DNA from: Phragmites australis
Lineage: Eukaryota; Streptophyta; Magnoliopsida; Poales; Poaceae
DNA: 64,000 bases
NCBI RefSeq assembly: GCF_958298935.1
Contig: NC_084921.1
Span: forward strand, 40,705,001-40,769,000
Reading direction: 5' to 3'
In this document: one piece after another, positions 15,167-27,100 of the stretch
Layout of the letters: each line of letters starts with the position of its first letter
Position numbering within the stretch: the stretch's first letter is position 1
Translations under genes and position numbers: made by a program
Notes under the pieces: model-generated
The model's database searches: none
What the model saw: only the letters and a program-made list of their open reading frames with translations
What the model was told of the DNA's origin: nothing

Positions 15167-18100
15167 CTGTTTATATGGAAGGATGGATAACAATCATTTG
15201 ATTGAAGTTCATAGTAATATAGAGCAGGACCTAATAAGTGTATTTGAGATAATGGAACACGGAGTATGCACGTGCATACCTTTGTAAGGCCTCCTGAAGT
15301 TGAGCGACAATTTTACCAGACTCTTCAATTTTCTTAATCAAATCATCATTCCGCTTCAGGAGGTCCTCGTTTCTCTTCAATAAATCTTCATTTCTTTCAT
15401 GAGCTTCAGTAACAGCTCTCTTGGCAGCATCACTTTCTTGTTTTTCCATTACAAAAGAAGACAATCTTGATATTGCATCTACTTGAAGCCTTGTTTCAGA
15501 GAAGAAAGTATTAGACTTCTAAATGATAATATCAGCACACTGCAATTCCAGAAAGCTACATACAGAACAGTGATACTAACTTCTGCACTGTGTCTTGAAG
15601 TAAGTGGATCCTGTATTCACTATCGCTAATTTTCTTGAGTAATTCATCATTTCTCTCTTGAGCTTCAGCAAGAGATTTCCTGATTGTGCTATTTTCTTGC
15701 ATTGAAGCTTCCAAAGAAACATCTTTTGCAGCTATGTTTTCTTGAAGCCTGTTTTATGGACAGGCAAAATATTATAACTCAATAAAGTTAAGAATAGCAA
15801 ATGGCTGGCAGCATACAATATTAAAATTCATAGGGTATGTGAGTGATTATGCATGCATGTGAGGATGGGTAGGTGTGGACTATGGATAAAACATTGAAAA
15901 ATCATTAGCAAAGGTACTGTTGTATTGTTACGGTGTTTGGTTTTTTCCTGAGCAAGTGTGCATGCATGCATGGATGGATATGTGCAGAATATAGATAAAA
16001 CATCGACAAAGCACCAGTGAAGGTACAAACTTATTTATTGTATTTTGAAGATGATCAATTTTTTCATTAGCATATTCGACTTTCATTTGCAACTCTTCAT
16101 TTTTCTCTTCAGCCTCAGCAAGTGCTTTTTTAGTTGCATCCTTCTCATGTCTCTCTGATAGCAACAGAGCATCCTTTGTTGTTGTATTTTCTCCAAGCCT
16201 GAATTGAAGAAACAGATATGAAGCATTAGAATCTCATGACAAAACAGGAGACAATAAGCACTACCAAAAGATACAGACACATAAATAGCTCCAATAACAA
16301 TAGGCAGATGATGTACCTTTCTATGGTATCTTGAAGAAGATCAATTTTCCTGTCAACATCCACAAATTTCTTTAGTAATTCTTCATATCTTTCTTGACTT
16401 TCAATGTGCGCTTTTGTTGTTGTATCATTTTGCTCCCTTTCTCTCAGTAGCAAATTCTCATTTGCAACTGTATTTTCCTCAAGCCTGTGTTTACAGAAGG
16501 AAAAAAATAGTTGATATATCAAGCATTCAAGGGATGGGATATCTTTCCTAGAGTCCTAGGGTATAGGCAAGATTGCAAGTGCAAAGTTGAATATGAAGGA
16601 TCATAGCACAAGTAGTTATGTTGGAATAAGTAAACAAAGGAACAGCTACGAACCTCTGTATGGTAAACTGAAGCTGAAGAATATGTTTATCATCATCATG
16701 AATTTTCTTCAGCAATTCTTCATTCCTTTCCTGAGCTTCAGTGAGAGTCTTCTGTGTTCCCTCATGTGCCTGCTTTTCAGTTAGCAATAAGGCGTCTTTG
16801 GCAGTGCCATCTTGTTCGAGTCTGTGAATGGGGAAGGAAAAAAAAAGTTCACCACTATAAGTTATAAATTGACAAATATAGACATTGAAGTTGGGGCATG
16901 TGATCTCAGCTCTACAAATGAAAAAGAGGATGATCCAAAAAACAATGTGTGTAGTAAAGACCATCACCACAAGAAGACCATTACCATAAGAAATAAAGGG
17001 AAAATTGATTGTTTGCCACTCCTATGGAGAGCATTTGAGGATTTTTCACTCCATTGTCTCACTAGCATGTGATCAAAGTGGAAAATCCTTGAAACTCCCC
17101 CAAAAGAGGGGAATGAAAGAAAGCAATCTGACCTTTTTATCGTATCTCGAAGGCTATCAGATTTTCTATCCGCATCTTCAAGTTTCTTTATTAATTCTTC
17201 AATTTTCGATTGTGCTTCTGTAAGTAATCTTAAGGTGGAAGCATTCTGTTCCTTTTCAGCTAGCAATAAAGCTTCGGTTGATCCCAAGTTTCCTTCAAGT
17301 CTATGCACATGCATGGTAACATGCCATTGCATTATGCAATTGAAGATAAAAGACAAGGTTAGTGCTCTGAAGTCAGAAGAGAAACATGACTCAATCCTAT
17401 AAGGAGAAGTTACAGACCTCCTAATTGAGTCCTCAAGTTCTGTGATATTTGCATGAATATCTTGCACTTCATTTAGCAATTCCTCAATCTTTTTCTGAGC
17501 ACCAGCTAATTCTTTCTTGGTTTCACTGTGTTCATGTCTTTCTATTGCCAATAAAGAATCTTTATCTGCTGTACTTTTTTCAAAACTATGTGCAAATAAG
17601 AGAAGTATTACACTTGGTGGGAAATAGTCACACACAATGATATGAGGCAATCCTAGAAGTAGGCAACAGAATTGCTGTTGGTTTGAATCTCACAAACACT
17701 TGTAAGAAAAGAGATAAAACCTTTTTACTGAATCTTCAAGCAGACCAATTTTCCTATCAGAATCCTCTACTTTGTTCATTAAGTCTTGGTTTCGCTCTTG
17801 AGCTTCAGCCAAAACTTTTATGGTGTCATCATGACTTTGCTTTGTCATAAGCAGCAAAGACTCTCTTGTAGTTGAATCCTTTTCAAGTCTATATTAATTG
17901 AAATTAAGGAAATTGGTGTTAGATCAGAAGGTTTAAGAATATAAGAGTGGATCTTCACAGTACCAGTTAGTGCACAAGAATTCAGTTTAGCTGCTAGTTA
18001 TGCCAAAGTTCAAACTACCAAACAGAGTTAGCAGAACAAGAAACAGACCTTTTCACATTCTCCAGGAGCTGACCTCTGTTTTGCTCAGCCTCCACAATTT

Positions 18101-21100
18101 TCGTTAGTAATTCTTTGTTCATCTCTTGAGCTTCAGAAAGTGTTTTCTTCGTTTGATCATGCTCTTGCCTTTCAGCAAAGTAAAGAGCATCCGTTGTTGT
18201 TGCACCCTCTTCTAACCTACGTTCAGGATCAAATTACAACAGCTAGGATCCATAAACTTCATGACGGATCAAATAGACAATCAAACTAGGTGTCAATTTA
18301 TTGAGTAATTTCCAAGTGGTACCCATTCAACAATTAAGTGGGCAATTACTTAGCATCTCCTGCGTCAACATATAGCAGTTGTCCTAACAGAATCTTTATT
18401 CAGCACATGTTAAATGGAAGATCACGATACTAGGTTAGGTCCTCTTCACCCCCTTTACAACATCATGAACATGAATTTCTTCATTCCCTACTTTACTTAA
18501 TCTCAACCAGCTCAAGGTATGGTAAAAAGCCCCTTAAAAAAAAGGTATGGTAAAAAGGGTCTCCAGGCCACCCACTATCCACAAGTCAACAAAGTCATCA
18601 ACTTCGTATTCAAATTATTATTTTTTCCATTCCAACAACTATTCTATGGAGGCAACGGGCTGATAGCTTCAACAGTATATATTCCAAATTATGCACGGTC
18701 ACTCACAACACTAACTATCACAGTTCATAAGAGAGGAAGATTATGAGTAGATGACCACTCAGAAATAGTAAGGAATTCCCATGAACTCAGGTGAAAAGGA
18801 ATTCACATGCCCCATGCAACAGGATGTTTGCAGATTGAGGTAAATGCAGGGTATGCAAGTGATTCCCGGTATAAAGACAACAAACCTTTCTACAGTTTTT
18901 TGAAGCTGATCAATTTTTCTATTAGCAGAATAAATTTCCTTCAGTAAATCTTCAATCCTTCCTTGTGCTTCTGCTAGCGCTTTTGATGTTGCATCTTTTT
19001 CCTGACTTTCTGTTAGTAAAGTAGCCTCTCTTGCAACTGCACTTTGTTCAAGTCTACGTTCATGGATACAAAATGGTAAAAATCAAGGCGAACAATTAGG
19101 TTCCAGAATGTCTGCTATATTGCAGTAAACAGACCTTTGTATAATATCTTGAAGCTGATGCACACTGTGGTTAGCACACTCAACTTCCTTGACTAATTCC
19201 TCGATTTGATCCAGAGCTTCAGTTAGTGTCCTTTTTGTCACTTCGTTTTCTTGCTTTTCAGCTACCAATAAAGCCTCTCTTGTGGTAGCATCTTCTTCAA
19301 GTCTAAGGTGTATCGAGAAAGAATACAACTTAACTACTTAAACAGCCTCACAAGAAAGTAAATACTTTGAAACGACAGTGGTGGGAATTCTAATAAAAAA
19401 CTGGACCCTCCTTTATTGAAAGGTCAAAAGTAATTCTAGATTATCAATGAATTAGTGTAAGCCTGACAAGCTTACAGTAGCTGTTGTGTTAAAGCAATTA
19501 TTCTGCACAAATTTATATTCTTATCACAATCTGCAATATCCTTGGTATATTTTTTTTCCTTCTGAACAGAAGCTAATTATTGCCGCTTCATTTTTCTGCC
19601 TTGCAGTTAGCAACAAGGATTGTCATAATATTGTAATTCGTCAAGTCTATGTTCATTAAAGAAAAGGACATCATTGTCAAAATAAAATAAAAATAAAAAA
19701 CCAAAACGAAAATGCCAGGTCAAAAACATGCGGATTAGCGAGTTAATAAACACGTCATGTAATTAAGAATACAACATAGATGACCATCTTATGCCATCAA
19801 GTTGCTGACATCTTTTTAGCAGCATCAACGACCTCCATAATCAATTCTAAATTTCTTTCTTCAGTGGTTCTAAATGCTTTCTTGGTTTTCCTCATTTTTA
19901 TTCCTTTGAATGTGAATCTCGCAATTGCTTCAAACCTTGTTCCATAGTGACAACGATAACAAGCAAGGATGGAAAACTGGCACGAGCTGTACCGGCTGGT
20001 TTGAAGGTTGCTTTGGGCTGACTTTAATGGAATTCCACTTTCTCATGACATGCTAGACAAAAGCTTTGAAAAGTTTTGTTAACAGCTAAACATGATGATT
20101 GACAAGTTCTGATAACTAGCTGCTAAGGCCATCACATTCTATGGTTCATGTGACAATCTGATTGAGCATGTAACATGGACAGTTTAGTCATGTCCAATAA
20201 CTCCCACTTTTCCTTAGTTATTCTTCATTTGTTCATTCTCTCTCTTGCATCATATTTTCATAACTTCTTTACCTATTGCTTGATTTTCTTGATGCTATTC
20301 AGCAAAATGTTGTTAATCTGAACAGAAACGCTTACAGGAGGACAATAGTTCTCATCTATGTCAAATGTCCACTAACTAGATGCATTTAGTTTGACAGACG
20401 AATCACATTGGGTATTAATCTAAGGTAAGAATGGAACCTCTGTAAAGAATCTTGAAGCAGACTGCTTCTGCCATCAGCATCTTCAAGCTTCTTTTGCAGC
20501 TCTCCTATTTCTCCCTGAGAGTCAGCTAGTTGTTTCATCATTGCATCATTTTGCTGCCTTTCAGTTCTCAGTGAAGTTTCTAGTACTGTCATAATTTCTT
20601 CATGCCTAAATCAATGGGGAACAAATGATTAGCTGTGACAATGGTGAGATTCTAGAATGTCTCACTAACAGCAAGATCACAAGACTACAGAATTAGCAAG
20701 TGAAATTTGGAAACTAGGAACATAAATCAGAAATGAACTGCCATCAAGCATAAAAAAATGCAAGGTAAACATTAAGCAACAGACCTTTGTATTGTGTCTT
20801 GAAAGTGTGCAATGTTTTTTTCAGCATCTTCAATTTTGTTGAGCAACTCCTGATTTCTATCCTGGGATTCACTGAGCAATTGTTTAGTTGCTTCACTTTC
20901 TTGTCTTTCTGTAGTCAACAGATCATCCTTCTCCCTTAATCTTTCTTCAAGTCTACATCCAACCATGAAAAGAAGAGACAACTGTCAGTCACCCAAAAAG
21001 TCAGTTGAGATATCACATGGTTGGGTTATTTAATATTATTCTTTTATAGCAGGCTCTCCCATGATGTATCCCCTAAAAAATAAAGGTAAACTTAACAGAA

Positions 21101-24100
21101 CATTATTAATCTATAAAATATATAGTTGTGAAAAAACCATCATATTACAAAATTAATCAGAAAAACTTCATGCATGTTCTGAGAGGTTAGATTCTTGCAA
21201 AAGTGGAACAAAAGAAAAACCTTTGTATAGTAGTCTGAAGCATGGTGGATTTTTCATCAGTATCCCCAACTTCTCTCTGAAGTTCTTCAATTTTTTCTCG
21301 TGCTTCAGTTAGTTCTACCACACTTGCCTCGTGTTGTTGTTTTTCAACTGACAGTGAAGATTCCAGATTTGCCATAGCTTCTTCAAATCTGAATTCCACA
21401 ACAAGGTGCAAGTTATTGATTGGACCACATGTAGAGAGGGATGAAAAAAAGATCTAGTTTCATAAAGTAACAGTCACCACCACCACTGTGTTCACAGGCC
21501 AATTTTTGTTTTTAAGAAAATAAGTATGGCCTTATAAAAGATGCAAACTAAGGATTATTGATGATGACTAGTTTATCAGAAGCTACAATTCGCAGCTGCT
21601 CACAGTACTTTCTGCAACAAACACAAACCTTTTAATAGCTTCGTGGAGCAGATCATTTTGTTTCACAGCATCTTCAAGCTTGCTTACTAATGCTTCATTT
21701 CTTGCTTGAGATTCAGCTAGTGCAGTGCTAACTGCTTCACTTTGTTGTCTTTCCGTTAGCAAAAGGGCCTCTCCTTCTCTTACAGTCACTTCTAGTCTAT
21801 GTTGATATAGAAAAGAAAACTTTGCATTATCAGAGTAATTCATAGAAAATGCAGTAATGGATTATAATACAACTATTACCACCTAGCAAAGTCGGGAACT
21901 GTTCCAACTTCCAGAACAATTGGAAACTATTGGAATGAATCTTGGAATGGGAGCAAAAGCTCCTGGCAATATTTAGACACCACATGTTTTCAAAATGACA
22001 ACATATATTATGAAATACCCCATGAAATACAATTCTGGATCTACACCAGTGTGTGGTCTGGTTCCTAGCTCCCAAATGAAAATTTGTGGATCATGCAAAT
22101 AAAAGTCCAACTCTGATTGCCATGCGAAATAATATATGAACTTGAATATTATGCGCTTCTACCATTCTGTGTGAGCATGCATGTCTATGTGTGTTGCATG
22201 CAAGCTTCCACCAATAGTATGAGGCTCGTCACCTGTTTTTCTGGTATAGCTGTATAGCTGCCTTAAACATGTTTAGCAGGATATATTTTTCTAATACAAG
22301 CCAGTTAAAGTTCAGTAGATCATTATGGCACCAAACAAGTTTTGGAGTCAGTAACCTCACTGAACTGGCTGGTGGATGTACTGATGTACATGGAGTCTGA
22401 AATCTAACAAAATAGCGATTATGCATAGAAAGCTCTACGCAAATCCAAGAAATTCTACAAAATCTTAAGGTAGGGACCCCACTAGAACAAAGAAAATAGA
22501 GTTTGCAACTTTCAATAATGCTGGAACCTGAATACTACATCTCAAACCAGCTCTGTACAAGTGTCAAGAAACAATGCTGAGAAATTCAGGAAATTAAGCA
22601 ACAAACCTCTGCACAATATCACTAAACTGCTTGATTTTTTCCTCTGCATCCTTGACTTTCTTATTCAATTCTTCATTTCCTTCCAGAGCATTAGCATGTG
22701 CTTTCTTTGTTAAATCATTCTCCTCTCGTTCTGCTACTAGCAGTGCCTGTCATAATAGCATGCGTCCATTGTCAAAATATTTTTAAAACATAGTAAATGT
22801 GCTAAATTTAGGCTACAACTTCAAAAAAATATATAATAATACACCATTGACTCTATTAACTTAGGAAGATACGAGGCAAGTGTGGTAGAACTAACTGAAG
22901 CACAAGAAATCCTTGTTTGAATCCTTCTGTTCGTAGTTCAGTTGCAAAAAAACATTATTGTTATGGGTGAAGAACATACCTTGAGACCCTCAATTTCAGT
23001 AGTCAATAAACTGATCTTTTCTCTTTCTTGAACTAGAGCTTCTTCAACAGCCTTTTTTGCTGATTCTCTTTCCTGCATTGCTGTGACTTCTTCTACTCTC
23101 TGCTCCATCTCATGAAGAGCAGCCTGCAATTTAGAAACTTCTTCTGCTTTGGACTTCTCCAAATCAGTCTGCAAATAAAATATACATGAGTATGATCAAT
23201 AGATGCTAAGCTATAAGCATGAAAAATGAAGTTGCACCACATGTCAGTACAGGATGCAATATGATGTACTTAAAGGTCTAAAGAAGAGGCTCCATGTCCC
23301 CAAGTATGGAAATATAATTCAACAATTCCAATGGGATTCAAGACCAAGTATTGACCCTTAGTTTCTTCTCTAGGCCCAGGCGGCTTGTTAGCTCTTCCAC
23401 ACGTTCCTCAAGTTTCTCTTTTGCCACCTTTAGAGCTTGTGTATCTCTTGCAGCCTAGAAAAATTGCATTAAAAAAGCTTTACAAAAAGGGGAAACATTC
23501 TTACAGAAATGAATACCGTAATAGGTGCTCAAGTACCATTCTGAGCTTTCGCAGCTCTTTCCTGGCAACCCTTCTTCGCCAAGCACACTGATATGTTAGC
23601 GCTGCTCTCTTCAATTTAATATAATTTGAGTAATCTCTGTGGCAACGCCATCGGGACTGCAGGCAAGCCATGTCATAGTGATGGTCCGAATAGAAGCAAA
23701 TACGAAAACACCAAATAATAATAATAATGGCAGGAGCTTAATGTTCATCTCCAGCATACTAAGGAAAACAACAGCAAATTGATACAGCAATGGCTATCCT
23801 ACCTGGATATGGATAGAAGCTTTATTTTGCTTTCTAAAGTTGAATTCATTGCGAGCTGCCATGGCCCTTAGCCCTGTCTGCAATGTAGTGGCTGACAAGC
23901 GTAGTTGACAGTAAGTTTTCCATGCAAAATACCATCGGGTGTTTTTCTGAATCTTCAGTGCTGCTGCTTGCTGTCTCAGGAGTTCGTGTAGCTTACAAGC
24001 CAATCTTGCTGTAATTAACAATAGAGATCTTAATATATGTACAAGGCTCCATCTATACTATGACTGGCCCTAAGAGCATGAAATTTTACTTTAGGTGCCA

Positions 24101-27100
24101 TCTTGGAAAGATTTTACCTCTAACAAAGGATTGCAAACAAATAGACGTGTTCCGTAGTATTAGGAACTGCTCACGAGCAACATGAGTACGGAATTGACTC
24201 TGAACACCTCTGGCTGCATTATTTCGCATCTCTGTTCTTCTAGCATCCAGTTCAGCCATTTGACCAGCTCTCAGGAATACCTTAGTTCTTCCTATCTGTT
24301 GCACAGAACATATTTTGCACCATGAGATAAATGATTATTCAAACTTCGAAAGCATACAATTTTCTCATACTATATACAATAGCTATACAGGACAAAATCC
24401 TTTGGGACTCAGGTGAATGCAAAAAGTCAATTCAGAATCTTAAATTATTATGATGCCATCTGAAGAAACAAAAAGAAGCCTAAACAAGAAACATCGAACA
24501 TAGGTCATAAAGACATGGCGATGGACAATACCTAGACTAACACTCATCCCTACCTTCCCTTACAAATACACCACTGCTCCTACTCCAACCACATCAATCC
24601 ACCAGGAACCAACCCTATACTTCAACCCTCCCTCATTAGTTCATTGTGGTGATTAAGCAGGATTCAATTCCTACCATTCCAGTGAACTCAGCCTCAGTGC
24701 CTTATTCTTTAAATATTATTGGCAATTTGTGTTGTGAACATACAACAACAAAAAATGTCTTGAACTTGAAGCGATTGAACTCGCTATTCTAGAGCATAAC
24801 ATACCTTATAACCTATCGGTGTATTGAATAAGGGGATCCCCTATCGGGAGAGTCCGCACAAGGGAGTGCCAGCTGATAGTAGATATTTTTTCATATGACC
24901 GTGGCCTTATCGTGCGACCAGGCAAGGCTCTCGCGACCAGGTCTTTGGTCGCGGAGGTAAGCCCTGCGACCAGCCTCTCTAGTTGTAGGGTAGATATTTC
25001 ATCTTAACCTATCAAGTCACATTAAATGCTATCTACTAAGTGTTTTCGTTCCCTAGACACCCCCTCCAGCGAACAAAGTCTTGACCGGCGCAGATGGGCA
25101 ATGTCTCGTCCCATAGCATTAAATGCTACGGCATGGCGTTACATACAAGCGTGACGCCGCATAGCCGATGGGACGACATCGCAGGCGGGCATGCGGCGTG
25201 GGCCAACAGGACGGGGTAGGCCGGTCGACCAGTGTAAGGTCTGCATACCTACCCTAGCTAGGGATAGATGGTTTCGTCAGGATTAGACCGGTCACACTGT
25301 TGGCATAGTCTGTTTGTATGTACACCACTTCTACTATATAAATACAGAAGGACAAGGCTTGTAAGGGAAGAGGAACACATTTGTTACAATCCATAAAAGA
25401 ATACACAGGGTGTCGGGTTGCCATCCCGCGGGAGGTCTGAACCTGGATAACTTTGGTGCTCTTGAGTTCAAACACGCACACCGAACACGTTGATCACACA
25501 CCTATCGTCCAGTATACTCCAAAAGCATTGTTAAGGATTAACTCTCGACAGTTGGCGCGCCAAGTAGAGAGGTGTGTTTTTGCGTTTCGGTAAGTGCTGA
25601 TAACTTGATCGGGCTAGCCATGGCTAGATCCACGGCAACCGCTGAGCCCCGCTCTGAGGACCCCGGTCCCTGCGAGGTATTCGTCATGGGGTACGACCCA
25701 GATGAGCCTGGCGTGCTCAAAGCATGGAACACCCAATCAGAGTCTGAAGGTTCCGAGACTCAATACGAAGTTTGCATTGCTGACCATATAGTAGAGGGCA
25801 GTGGAAGCCCTCGTGAGGAGATTGTGCATCACAAGGACCTTAGGCAGGGCAACCCTCTCTCGCCCATGCTATTTATTCTTGCTATGTGTGTTCTGAACTC
25901 ATTGATCATTCGAGCTAGCCAGGATGGTCTATTGCAGCCACTCCTTGTATGAGGTCTAAAACACCAGGTTTCCTTGTATGCCGATGACACGGTTTTATTC
26001 ATTCGGCCGATCGTTTTAGAGTTGGAGCTAATCAAGGGCATTCTAAATCTTTTTGGTGAGGCTTCTGGGCTCAGGACAAATTTTCTGAAATGCTCAGTTT
26101 CTCCTATTCAATGCCTAGAGGGGGATTTGGCAGTCATACAGGACTTGCTGTCGTGTGAGGTAAAACAATTCCTGTGTACGTACCTTGGTCTCCCGTTGAC
26201 GGTAAAAAAGCCTTCTAAAGCTGTACTGTAGCCACTCGTGGACAAAGTTGTTGACCATCTCCTAGGGTGGAAGGCCTCACTGATGAACTGATCGGGGAGG
26301 CTGATCATGGTGTGGATGGTCCTCATGGCAACACCCATTTATCAAAGGATTGCAATGAACCTTCCGAAGTGGGTTCTCAAGGCAATTGATAAGCGGCGAA
26401 GAGGTTTTCTTTGGAAAGGCCAAGAACAAGCAAATGACGGCAACTGTTTGGTATCTTAGCAACGGGTGTGCCTATTCAATTTGGTGGGCCGGGTATCCAT
26501 GACCTACCGACCTTTGGTTGGGCTCTTCAGATGAGATTGTTGTGGCTTCAGAAGACGGATTCGACAAGGCCATGGGCTGGGTTACAAGTCCAAGTACACC
26601 CTAATGCTAGGGGCATGTTCGCAATGGCCACTGTCACTCTGGTTGGAGATGGGGGTAACACAAAATTTTGGTCTAACCGCTGGCTTCACGGTCACGCCAT
26701 GGTCGAGGTGGCTCCCCATCTTGTAGCCCTTGTACCCCGACAAGTGATCAAAGAACAGTGGAGCAAGCATTGGATAATTGACAATGGGTGGCTGATATCA
26801 AGTGTGCGATTACTGTAAGGGCAATTGAAGAATACCTGCAGGTTTGGGATTTATTGGAGGATTTTGATCTCCAATAGGGTGTGTAGGATCAACATGTTTG
26901 GAAAATTACAGATTCTGGAGTATACTCAAGTAAATCTGCATACAACACTTATTTTGTTGGCTCAATCCGGTTTGCTCCCTGGAAGCGAGTGTGGAAGTCC
27001 TAGGCGCCTCTACGTTGTCGTTTCTTCATGTGGCTGACCATCTTGAACCGTTGTTGGACAGTGAACAGTTTGGCTAAGAGAGGGCTTCCTCATCCAGCAG

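Larger units (their letters stand above)
15280..21796 (-). repeat. Array of 15 homologous coiled-coil exons (14 x 168 bp, 1 x 210 bp) in the myosin gene
   Basis: Exons 26-40: 21629-21796, 21221-21388, 20785-20952, 20438-20605, 19135-19302, 18886-19053, 18049-18216, 17721-17888, 17418-17585, 17133-17300, 16654-16821, 16317-16484, 16031-16198, 15581-15748 and 15280-15489. All but the last are exactly 168 bp, and all are phase 2/2. Each encodes 56 residues (eight heptads), starting RLE or a variant (RFE, RHE, SFE, KLQ) and ending near LQDTIQR, with a central [16 protein letters not shown] core. Protein divergence between copies is high while length and phase are conserved, which indicates old exon duplications kept under selection for length and register. 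The array encodes residues about 1021-1875. Confidence 0.95.
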
